Positions 50,501 through 62,500 of a stretch of 64,000 nt of DNA are shown here, in pieces. Within the stretch, counting starts at the first letter, position 1. Every line of letters begins with the position of its first letter. Source of the DNA: Pyrocephalus nanus (taxonomy: Eukaryota > Chordata > Aves > Passeriformes > Tyrannidae); assembly GCA_038380795.1 (NCBI GenBank), contig CM076259.1:28440977-28504976 (forward strand). Direction: 5' to 3'. Both the position numbers and the translations under genes were made by a program. The notes beneath the pieces were generated by a model. It was not told the origin of the DNA. It made no database searches and was given only the letters and a program-made list of their open reading frames with translations.

Positions 50501-53500
50501 AGGGGTTGAGAGTCTCCCTCTTTGGGGAAATTCAAAAGCAGCCTGGAACTAGATCTGGGCAACCTGCTAGCGTGACTCTACTTGAGCAAGGAGGGGTTTA
50601 GGTGTCCTCCAGAGATCTCTTCCAAGGTCAGCTAGTCTGTGATTTTCCTTAAACATATGCAAATTAAAATATGTGGATAGAACCCTGTGGCCTTGGCTGC
50701 CTCACTTCCAGATCATTCACCACATCTGTGATTGTGGGTGGACAGGGAACAATGAATGGAAAGTTCTTGACACTAGGCTACATCTCATTTCAGATGTTCA
50801 GAAGTGAAATGAGAATAGGATTGTCAGGTTCCCTCTGAGGGAGGAACCTGAGAAAAGACTTTGAACAAAACAGAGAAAAGTGTAAAAAAAAAAGCAGGAG
50901 GAAAGAGGATTCATCTGCGTGGTTCCACTCACACTGCAGAAATGGCAGTTGAAGAACTATGGAGTGGAGTACCAAGCAATTTAGGAGGAAAGATCTCTCC
51001 ACAGAGACTATTTTTTTATTGTCTAGTGAAAAAAATAATTACTACATAAAACTATAATCTCATGCTGTTATTTCCAGGAGGGATGGCAGATACAGAGAAA
51101 TGATCATGCTTTGAAACTCTCGTTCTGCCCCTGGGTATTTCTATTTCCAGAAGAAAAACAGTAAAATGAAATCATACAGCATATTGCAAGCAAAGCTGAT
51201 TTACAGTAATTAAACATGATTCACATCTCCCTCACCTTCCTAATGAATATATAGCTATAAAAAAATACTATTACTTAAAATTTGTTGTTACTTATACTTT
51301 ACAACTGAAATTTTTGCCAAAAAGGCTGGACTGAATACAGTAGACACCAACTGGCCTCCAGCTAAAAGGAGCTAAAGAATGACCTCCAAGGGCAAGCACT
51401 GCAGCTATCACAAACTTTCTGCTTCCACCTAAACCCTGCTTCTGCATCCAGTCACAGAGGTGCTTACATTCATGAGCACCTTTATCTCTTTTCAAAATTG
51501 CATAAGATAGGCTAGCTCACAGCACTCAGGACCTTAGCCCACAGATAGCAATAGTAATTGTTCCCATGACATGGAGTTTTTCCTGGCATTGCCTCAGTCC
51601 AGTCACTATAAATAGTCAGGTCAAGTCAGGAGGAAAGAGAAAAAAATTCCCTGGCAATTTAAATAGGCAAAAGCCACTTCCTTTTATTCAAGCAGCCACA
51701 GTGAGCCTAGGGCCGTCTTTACACACACAGACAGAATCCATCTCTCATTTGTTTCTGAAGGATCTTACCTTACATTCCCTTCTTACTGCAGATGATGGCA
51801 TCAGGGCTACTTGCTCTGGTCCTGCAATGTCTGCAGATGACTATTGTGCTCACTGGAGATAGTCATGACAAATATCCAAGCTGAAGCAAGTCTGCTATCA
51901 CTAGGACTCACATGTTTTGCTTTAGTGAACATTACCACTTCAGGAGAAAGACCCAGAGAAAGCCTGAACAAGAGCAGCTTCTCCTGAAACACCTCCACTG
52001 TGCGCCTGCAGAACAACTTCACACAAAACACCAACACCAGCCAGGCCACTGAAGGCCTAGTCACCAGCAGTAGTACGACTTATCACCCCCCAGGCACCAA
52101 GACTTTCCAAGAAAACACAGATCTAGCTCTCATTGATTCACAATATCCCATGCGAGGACAGAGGGTTGCAGAGCTAGCACCTCAGGGGGCAGAGCAAGCT
52201 GCCACTTCCCATCAAGTCAAGGCTACTATGAACGGAGAAGGCAGAGTTCGGAGTGCGCAAGCGCTTTTCCTTCAGCTTGTCTCAGTCGTTTCTCATATCT
52301 TGGCACAGTGTCAGAATGCCACAACAGTTCAGCTGGGCACAGCTCATCTCAGACATTGACCCAGTTTTCCTCAGCTGCAACACTCGCCCCTGTGTTGCCT
52401 GTGTTTGCCTGACTGCTCACTGGAGACAAGTTCCACCCGGAAGGCCAGAGGATCAGTTTCTGACAGACTTCTAATAATAACAAATATCAAAACCAGAAGA
52501 GAAAAGTGCTGGAATCATGGAGTGGCATGGGGGAAAAGGAGTAAAGAAAATGAAAATCAGGAGAGGACAGACCAAGAAACAAAGAGATTAAGAAAGAGAA
52601 AAACGCATGGGAAAGCTCACTCGGACAGTAAGGCCGGAGAGGAAATATTCTGAGAACTAAACAAAATGCAGCAAGGGGAGAAGGACCAGGAAGGGTAGTT
52701 GGGAACTTCAACAGAGCTTTATGTACCCCCAGTAGTGGTTTTAGGGAATGTGATAAAGGTGACACTGACTTTTTGTGCACAGCTATAATTCAGAACTGAG
52801 GTGGGACATAGGAAGACACTTAGAAAAACATAAAATTGTTCTCTTCTTTACTGAGACAAGTGATCTGTTTCTTATATGGGAGTTGTGCTCCCAGGTGTAC
52901 TGTGGGGCAGCAAGAATAAATACTAGATGTGAGAGTACTGTAAATGAACAGTGCCAAAGCTGGCATTGGAGTCATAGTGGGAAGGATGAATTTGTGGCCT
53001 AGGGAAAACTGGGTGTGCAGAGCTACAGAGGGCCCCAAATGAGAATGACTCCAAGCAAGGGATGGAGTTTGGCACTTAGAGGGCAGGATAATGGAAAGGA
53101 GTTAGTAACTGATAATACTATAGAAATATGATGTAGACACTTAGACCTTACATCTGTCGTAATGTAAGACAGATAGCATAACTGGCATGCAGAAGACACA
53201 CTAGAAAAGAAAACATTAAGTATTTTTTAGATAAAACATTGCTTTTTTTCCCCACCCAGAAATAAGCTTGTGACTAGCTTGTGGTGATAGGAGGTAAATT
53301 CCCTCTGGGCCAGGCTGTTACTGTACATCTTGCATCCTGTTCTGAAGGAGGTGGGATCAGAGGGAGGTAGAAGCAAGTCATGGTGAAGTAATAGTGCCCT
53401 AGGTTGATCTAGTTTCATTGTTGCTACAGCTGTTTGGGTGGGGAAGAGACAGTAGAAAATAAAAGACACATAAGGAGAGAAAAGTGTGGATTCTGAGTTT

Positions 53501-56500
53501 TACAGGAAAGCATCAAATCAACTGAGATAAAAAAAATGAAGTGACTAAGAACCAACTCTTTCCTGCTGAACTGTTGATAGGAGATCAGTAGAGTAAGGGA
53601 TTTTTTAGTTAAAAGAGGCAGAGCTGAAGCAATTACTAGCTAATTATACACGGGAGGACTGCCAGGGAATGGGTTGTGTGAAGGAAAAAAAAGGCAAAAA
53701 CAAGAGAGGAAAGATTTGGGCAGAGTAAGGATGAAATATGAGTCTAGAGCAAGCACTTGATACAGAGAAAGCAGCAAACTACTTGAAAGGCACCAAAATG
53801 TATGTGTATGTAGCAGAAAAACTGATGAAAGGAGCAATATGGAAGGGGAAAAGAAAAAAAGAAAAAGGTAATCTAGCTCAGGGCACCAAACATTATTGTC
53901 AACTGTGAGATTACCTTGAAATTAAAGCTCTTACTCAGGAGAGGCTAACACACTGGTTATTTTCGTTTTGAAGAAGAGTAGGCTGTGGGGTGAAAACTTA
54001 GGGCTGGCATCAGCCACCTAATGGGAGGATATGAAGAAGGTGTAGGCACAAGGTGGTAGAACATGAGATGACACACACAAGCTGTAATAACCTCTTATTA
54101 CATCTCACTGAAATCTCCTTCTACATAGGAAAAAGTAATTTCACCACAGGTGTTGTCAAACACTGGAATAGTTGCCCAGGGACATTGTGTAATCTTGATC
54201 TTTAGGAATAATGAAAACTACACTAGAATAGACCTTGAGTGACATAAACCAATTTGGTCCTGCTTTGAGCAGTGGTTGGAGAAGATCACTTCCACAGGTT
54301 CCCACAATGTAAATTATGCCATGGTTTTAAAGGAAGCATCTTTTAGGTGATTAAAATTTGAGAAGAGCTTATTGTGCTTTTTTCTTTGCTTATAGTTATG
54401 TGCATATTTTTATCAGAATACTGAAGCTTTTGCTCTAACATAAATCTTAATATTTTCTTATCCTTATACACTGAGAAAAGTTTATCCAGGCTGGTCAGAA
54501 AGGGCATCTTTTAATAATAAAAAAATAAACATGAAATACTCTTTTGATTCCTTCTGCAATCGGGACTACATATAGCCATAGGACACTGGCAATTTTACAG
54601 AATCCTTATAGCTACTGCAGATGACAGGCAGACCTTTTGCTTACTTAATACTCTTAGAGAAAGAAGAGAGAAGAAGCAGGCATGTGGATGGCTAACCTCT
54701 CTTACTCCTCCTCCTCAGCCAGACATGGGGAGAAAATTGGATGAGAAAGCTGGTGGGCAGAGGTAAAGAACTTATAAAGACCGGGAGCTTGTTTACCAAT
54801 TACTATCACAGGCAAAACAGACTTGGCTTGGGGAAATTTAATTGAATTTATTGCTGATTAACACAGATTTGGATAATGAGAAAACAAAAACAAACACTGA
54901 AACAACACCTTTCCTCCTCCCTCTCCCAAGCTCAGCTTAACTCTTTCCATTCCAAACTTGTTCTCTCCTCCTCTCTCTGACAGGAGTTTTCTGTCTTCAG
55001 CTAAATACATTTGCACAGAGGTGCCACAGATATGGCCAGTCAGTTCAGCTCTGTCCTCAGCTCTGTCCTCCTTCATTCAGAAGTCAGCTTAGCACTTTAT
55101 CTAGCAGCCATTTCTCATCTTCTTTTTGTCCACAATGCAATTTCTGAAATACTTTTAAAATGTCTCAGTAATGAATTCAAAATATTATTTTCAAAAGCAT
55201 CTGGTAACTTATATCCTATATGACTTTTAACTAAATGGAAATGATAAGTAGTGGGCAGTGTATCCCATGAAACACATTATTTAATTGTTTGTGGGGATGG
55301 ATTCGGGAACAACTGTTTTCAGTAACAAATATGCCAATTGGAGAGAAGGCTTGGGAGAACAGCCAATCAGTCCAGAATTTTGGGAACCAGTAGCCTAGGA
55401 CAGCCTAATCACACAGAACGTTCTGCTTCCATCCTTCTACGAGGAAAAACACAAGTTGCAGAAAACCTTACCAGGCAAGGTTCCCTGTGTGTATAAATCT
55501 ACCCAAAGAAAAGGAGCTAAGGTCCCAACTTCCTTTTTTTCCTCTGTAAACTCCCATTCTCCTTTCTGACCATTCAGCATGAGAAGTCTGCTCAAATAAG
55601 GTCAAAAGTGAATCCCATATACAGAGTACATCCCACATCAGCCAGAGGGCTTATGAAAGGTTGTTGTTTCACTCTTCTATCTAGCTGGAGAAATTTGCCG
55701 TATAGTAAAATACAGCAGGCAGTCTTATAAAACTAATAAAAGTATCTTAACTTGTGATAGGGGGCAGGGGGAAAAAAAAAGGGCTTTCTATCTATCTGCT
55801 CAGAATGGCTCTTGGCAGATTCTTTGTTCTAAATAAAGAGGTAACAGCTGGTCCAGGAAGGACTCCACAGGCTTGCATATGGTGAGGGGGAAGGCAATGC
55901 CCACACACTCTTCTACTAAAGTGTAAGAAGGAAACTTGCTTCTCCTTCCTATCCTTGGTTGATTCTAAGAAGAGCTCTCTGCAGTATCATCAGTAGAAAT
56001 CTGCCCTTGGGCTATTGCTTTTGTTCTGTATTTCATCTAGAACATGGTAGCAGCTCTGTATCATGGTGTACTTCTGTTCTTAGGAAGGGAGAACATACAT
56101 ATAGAGGCAACGTTCTGGAAAGGACTCCACACAAAGAAACAACAAGCAAGGGAAGAAATCACACGAACTGAATGTGGCTCCATTCAGACAGGACAGTAAC
56201 ATATTGTTAGCAGGAGAAGAGATCAGGAACACTGATCAAGCCAGAGGAGTTTACAAGAAACATGAGCAGAAAAAAATACCCTCTAACATTAAGATTCATT
56301 ATTTGGTTGTCTTTGGCTGCTCTAATCTGCTTGTGGAATCTCAGGAAGTAAATGATGGGAATGGAGTTTTGCAGCTTGATAGACTGTCATTGTTTCAGTT
56401 ATTCCTTATAGTGTTTACCATTTTCATCTCTCTCCAGCTTCTGTGATAATAAGGCGGCAAGGAAGTATCAGCTTTCACTGAATGGTATGAAAAATGGAAG

Positions 56501-59500
56501 ACAGATTTTTAAAATTTTTATTGACCAAGCCTAATTTCATTATTTTTTGAGTGCTTAAGACTACTATCTGATACTAAATTATTGACTGGCAGTTTATCTA
56601 AACTGTGAACTAGTCATGCTACTGATGCAGACAACAGAACTAGTGCCATATAGAGCTGCTCTATGTCCACCTGACCCTACAGTCTCGGGAGAAGCACTAT
56701 AGGAATGTAGTTACACACACACTTTAATTATTCTCAAAGTTTAAAACAAACGAAAAGCACTTACCAATTTGAATTGCTTTATAAGTCTCCAGCACAATGA
56801 CCTGTATTTTAATAAAGCTATTTTACATGACTCAAATCACTTCATGAAGCACAAATGTAAAGTAATATATTGACAGCCATTAATTATCTGTTGCACTTGC
56901 ACTTGGTGTTAACCAGAATATTTATACGCCTAATGTCCGACTCAAACTCTTATTTGAATAAATTATAATCTGACTTTAAAATTGTATCTGCAGCCAAAAC
57001 TCGTTTCCACATTACATTTATTTTTTAGATTAGTAAGCGTGGTGCAGCAACATTTTACATTGCTGAGAGATTCTGAGCAGATATTAAAACAAAGGAAGCA
57101 TGAGAAGAACATTCTACAAAAAATTACATAACCAACAGAAGCAGTTTCCTTTAATGTATAGTCTTAAGCTTGAGATAGGAATACAGTCATGACATTAGAC
57201 TGGGTGTTCAGGCTTGGCCAGATTTTGGCCCAATATCACTTCTGGGTGATACATAATTTATTTTATTTCCTCCAACAAACACAGAAAATATAATGGGCCC
57301 CTGGGCAGAGAGTACATTACTGGTAATAATAATACCATTATGACTATTTTTTCTTGTCAGGTCAGCCCTGACACATGTTCCCTGTCTCATCACCAGGATG
57401 CTGTCATTTCCCCCTTTTTTTTTTTTTTAATTACTAGTTCCAACATCACTACCAAAAGGGCCAAAACTAGCTAGGAAAGTAGAGTGTATTAGCTCTGAGC
57501 TCAGGTCTGCACTACGTGGCATGTTTCGTCTAACACTGTTGCCTCTTGCTAAAGAAGTGGAATTATGGTAGGTCTGGCTACTGACAACTCCTGGTAATTC
57601 TGTATAATTAGCCTAACAGGCTGTCTCTTGTGGCAGCTTGAACTAAGGCCTGAGTGGAGTTTCCAACCATGTTCTCATCACCATGAAGTGGTGTCCCAGC
57701 TTGAGCCAGACATGGTAATTTCTGCAGTAGCTGGGAGGGGGTGTGGCTGAGGGGCGTGGCCAGGCCCCAGATGTTATTCTGTACCACTTAGGGTCATTGC
57801 CGGGGGCAGTGGGACAGGACTTTCCCTTCTGAGGAGAAGGGTGTTCCTTCCGGTCCGGGGGAAATGTGGCAGGGAAGAGCTGATTGGTATTTGTTTATTG
57901 TCATGGTCTTTCCATGCAAAAGATTTCTTTGTCTTATACCTTTCATTATTAATATTGTTGCTGTTACTGTTCATTTTCTTATTTCATAGCTGTTTCCACT
58001 AAATTGCTCTAACCTCAAACTGTGATCTTTGCCTTTTACGCTTCCAGTTTGAGGGAGATGAGGAGCAAGCGGCAGCATAGTTTTAGCCAAAGCACTAAAT
58101 TGAAGAATACCATTCCTAAACCCCTCCAGCTCCAATTTGAGGTGCTAGAAGTGTCAGAAGAGACTATTAGTAGGCGTTCACTGTAAGAAATGGTTTAACC
58201 CCCTTAGCTCTGTGAACTTTTTGCTAGCGCCAAATACTGCTGATACAGAGAACCAACAAAAAAGTGGCTGCCTAAAGGGTGGAAAAAAAAGGTTCTCTCA
58301 CCTTCGCAGGCTCGTTCATCATCAACAGGCTGGTAGCCAGCCTTGCAGGTACATCGTCCAATGGCCACCATCCACTCCCCTTCTCCATTGCAGTGCAATC
58401 GAACACTTGAAGACCCCGTCGTGCTTGTCTCTTCAGCATTTGGCACACACGTCCCTGGTGACTCCACCAGTGAGGTCCTCTCCCCTCCAGCAAACGTTTC
58501 AGGAAAGGAGGCAAATCCTTTCACCACAGCTGGGCACTTGTAGAAAAAGACTTGGACTGCCACCAGGGACATGCAGGCTCCTGAGTCCTGGAAGGCCAGG
58601 TAGAAGCCATGCTTTGTAAGTGGTCCAAAGCTACGTACTTTAACATTCATCTTTACCACCTTCCCAGTGCTGTCCACCTGGGAAAAGCTTTCATCAGCTG
58701 CAATAGTATCCACTTTGGTCCAGGGGCCCTCACGCCACTCTGGCAGGTCCTGAGAGGCTATGTCAGCCTCTGACTGGTGATAGTAGAGTGTGAAAGTCTC
58801 CTTGCAAGAAGAGGCCACAGTGCGCATGCTGGCACAGTCTCTCACTGAGAAACGGAGGCGGACGTGGACTCGGTGGGCTCCGCGTCTCTCTATGAAGTGA
58901 GTACGCAACCAGTTGTTCTGCCCTGGTTCAGCCACATTACAGACTTGAAAGGTCCGGATCAGGCGCTTCTTGTCATCCAGGACACTTACCTCATCCCACT
59001 TAAATGGAAACAGGGGAAAGAAAAGAAAAAAGAAACAGAAAAAAAAAAAAATCAGTGCTCAACTGCATTAAAAATACAGGACAGGTCTTTGTCTTCCCCT
59101 TCCTTCTCCTTGCCATGTCTGTGACAAGACTTGAACCTGCTGATGCCATGAGCAGCACAGCACTCTATACAGGATAAAGTATGACCCTGTAAAGAAGAGT
59201 GGTCAAAGTTTTGAAGTAAGAACTGTTGTGACAGAAAACATAATTAACACAAACTTGTCACATGGCATTCAGAATCTTAAAATTGGAGAGTCACTTTCTT
59301 CCCTCCTATTTCCCCATGTCTTATCTCCAGAGACAAGACGCACGACACAAACGAGACAAAGCAACAGACACAATAAAGTCCCTTCTACCCAGCTTTAGCA
59401 CAGTTGGAGCTATCCTCTGACATCTCCTATGCACACAAGCCACTCTGCAGGGCCACTACAGGGGCAGGCCCAGATCTGGTTTGTGCCAGGAGGAAGGCAC

Positions 59501-62500
59501 AAAGGAAGGACAGGGAGGGGTTCCTGTACAAAGCTGTAAGAGAAACCCCTTCTTACCCTCTTAGCTGACTTTATAGAATAGGTACAAGGCCCTGAGTATG
59601 ACAGAGGAAGTGCACAGTGAGATAGAAGAGAAGGGACCTGATCAAGCATTCTCGTGAAGATCTGACCAACAAACTCCTTGCAACAAGATCTGCATTAAAC
59701 CCATACCAAGAAGAAACAATGGCAAGTTACAGTCATTAGTGACTCTGTCTTGCATGAAAGAGAAGCACCCACTTGCAGATCAGAACATCTTTTTAGGCAA
59801 ATTTGCTGCCTCCCTGGGGCCCAGTTTAGGGATGTCACCAGATGATGGAAGAGCTTAGTACAGACTTCAGACTCCTGCTTTTTCACATGGGTACTAGTAA
59901 TGTCCCAACAAAAAGTACAAAGTTGATCAAGAGAGATTTTAGGGCCCTGGGAAGAATGCCAAAAAATTCAGGAGCACAGGCAGTGGTTTTCCCAATCCTC
60001 TCAGTAACGGTGAGACCCTTAGTGTGTGAGTAGAAGAAACAAGTGATTCTAAGATATCAATACCTGGCTTCAGGACTGGTGCTTCTGCCAAAATGCTTGG
60101 TTTTATAACCATTGAGGCATCTTTGAGACAGGAGGTATGCTGGGACCTGACAGGATCCACTGTCCCAACAGGAGAAACATAACTTTGCTCATAAACTGGA
60201 CAGACTGATTGAGAGAGATTTAATCTAGAATTGATGAAGGAAGGGCATACCAACAGGAGAGCTGGAAGTAAACCAAGAGATGGTATGGCATAGCCTGGGG
60301 ATAGCAGTGCTGGTGGAAATATATATGCTGCTCTTGGGAGCATGGAGGGCTCAGGAGCACAACTGAAATATTTGTACATTAATGCACACAGTATGAATCA
60401 TGGAATGATAGAACATCTGAGTTGGAACAGACCCACAAGGATCATAGAGTCCAGTTCCAAGCCCTGCCACAGATCCACCGCAAGAATCACACCATGGGCC
60501 TGAGAGTGTTGTCCAAACACTCCTTGAACTCTGGCAGGCTTTTTGCTGTGACCACTTCCCTGGGGAGCCTGTTCCAGTGCCCAATCACCCTCCGGTTAAA
60601 GAACTTTTTCCTAATATCCAGCCTAAATATCCACTGACACAGCTTCATGCCATTTCCTCAGGTCCTATGACTGGTCACCAGAGAAAAGAGATCGGTGCCT
60701 ATCCCTCTGCTTCCCTTCATGAGGAAGCTGCAGACTGGGATGTGTTTTTTCCTCATCTCCTCTTCTCTAGTGGAACGAACCAAGTGACCTCAGCTGCTCC
60801 TTGTATGGCTTTCCATCTAGACCGTTCACCATCTTTGCAGCTCTCCTTTGGATACACTCTAATACATGCCTCTCTTATACTTCAGTGCCCAGACTGCACA
60901 CAATATTCAAGGTGAGGCTGCCCCAGTGCAGAGCAGAGCAGGACAATCCTCTCCCTCAGTCAGCTGGTGATACTTTGCCTGATGCCCCCCAGGACATGGT
61001 TTGCCCTCCTGGCTGCCAGGGCACGGCTGACTCATATTCAACTTGCTATCCACAAGGACCCCCAGATGCCTTTCCAATCTGCTCTCCAGCCTCTTGTTCC
61101 CCAGTCTGTACATACCCCATTTCAGGTGCAGAATCCACCTCTTGTTAAATTTCATATGGTTGATGATTGCCCAATCCCCTAATTTGTCGAGGTCTCTCTG
61201 CAGGGCCTCTGCCTTCAAGGGACTCAACAGCTCCTCCCAACTTAGTATCAGCAGCAAACTTATATAGAATTCCTTTGAGTCCTGAATCCAGGTCATTTAT
61301 TATGGCATTAAGGCACACCAGCCCTAAAAGGGAGCCCGTCAGAACCCCACTGTGAATGGGGCTACATTTGGTTGGTGACTGGTCAGCAGCAGTATTTCAT
61401 GGGCAAAATTCTAGGGCCAGTTCTGTGCAAGGTATTTATCAATGACCTGGATGTAGGAGTTGAAGGCACCATTAGAAAGTTTGCTGTCGAGACTAAACTG
61501 GCAGGTGCTGTCAACTCTCTGGAGGGACAAAAGAGCTTACAGAGGGATCTGGATAAGATTAGAGCATTAGGCAGTCACCCATGGCATGAAACTTAACAAG
61601 AACAAATGCCAGATGCTGCACCTGGGATGGAGTAACTCTGCACACAAGTTTAAACTGGGAGAGGAGCGGCTGGAGAGTGCCCTGCAGAGCGGGCCCTGGG
61701 GGTGCTGGTGGGCAGCAGCTCAGTGTGAGTCAGCAGTGTGTGCCTGGGCAGCCCAGAGGGCAAACCACGTCCTGGGGAGCATCAAATATGGCATCACTAG
61801 CCAGTCAGAAGAGGGGATTATCCCACTGTGCTCAGCGTTGGTGTGGCCTCACAAGGAGTGCTGGGTGCAGTTCTGAGCCATTTCAGAGGGGTGTTTAAGT
61901 CCTGAAATGAGTCCAGAGGAGGGCAAAAAATCTGGTGGATGGGCTGGAAGGCATATGCTGCGGTGAGCAGTTGAGGGTTCTGGGTTTGCCTAGCTTGTTA
62001 AAAAGGAGGCTGAATGGCAATCCTCTTGCTCTCTGCAGCTTCCTGAGGAGGGAAGATGGAAGGAGGAGCTGATCCCGTCCAGTGATAGGACGCATGGGAA
62101 TGGTTTAAAGCTGCATCAGGGGAGGCTCAGAATTGACATTAGGAAACATTTCTTTACTGAGAGGGCGGTCAGACACTGGAACAGGCTCCCTAGAGAGGTG
62201 GTCAATACTCCAAGCCTGTCAGCATTTGACAATGCCCATAACAACATGCCTTAACTTTTAGTCAGCCCTGAAGTGGTCAGGCAGCTGGACTAAGTGATTA
62301 TTGTAGGTACCTTCCAACTGAAATATTCTAGTCTAGTCTACTCTATTCTATTCTATCAGTGCAGAGGGATATTTATTTATATTAGGACAGTGGAAGGCAG
62401 ACGGTAAGGAGGTGACAATAGTATCCCACCCAGTATTCTCCTCTGTTAACAATCTGGCTTTGCACAACACATTATGTTCAAATTGTTCACATGTACAAAA

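Larger units (their letters stand above)
44851..58301 (-). other. EPHB6 intron 3
   Basis: 13.45-kb intron, the longest one fully inside the window. Contents: paired MEF2-like sites (45672-45705), an A17 run (46461-46477), CR1 fragment B (48170-50650), an old CR1 scrap (about 54120-54320), a T run at 57415-57428 and a probable solo LTR (about 57615-58165). A somewhat GC-richer stretch at 51850-52480 with a 119-codon plus-strand frame is unexplained. Nothing was recognised in 46.5-48.1, 50.7-51.8, 52.5-54.1 and 54.4-57.4 kb. Confidence 0.8.

Noticed and set aside
58212..58619. 135-codon plus-strand frame
   Set aside because: Antisense shadow of exon 3, with no independent signal.
58204..58935. 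243-codon open frame as a stand-alone gene
   Set aside because: It is EPHB6 exon 3 read without its first part and run on past the donor at 58301; the last 15 or so codons are intron.
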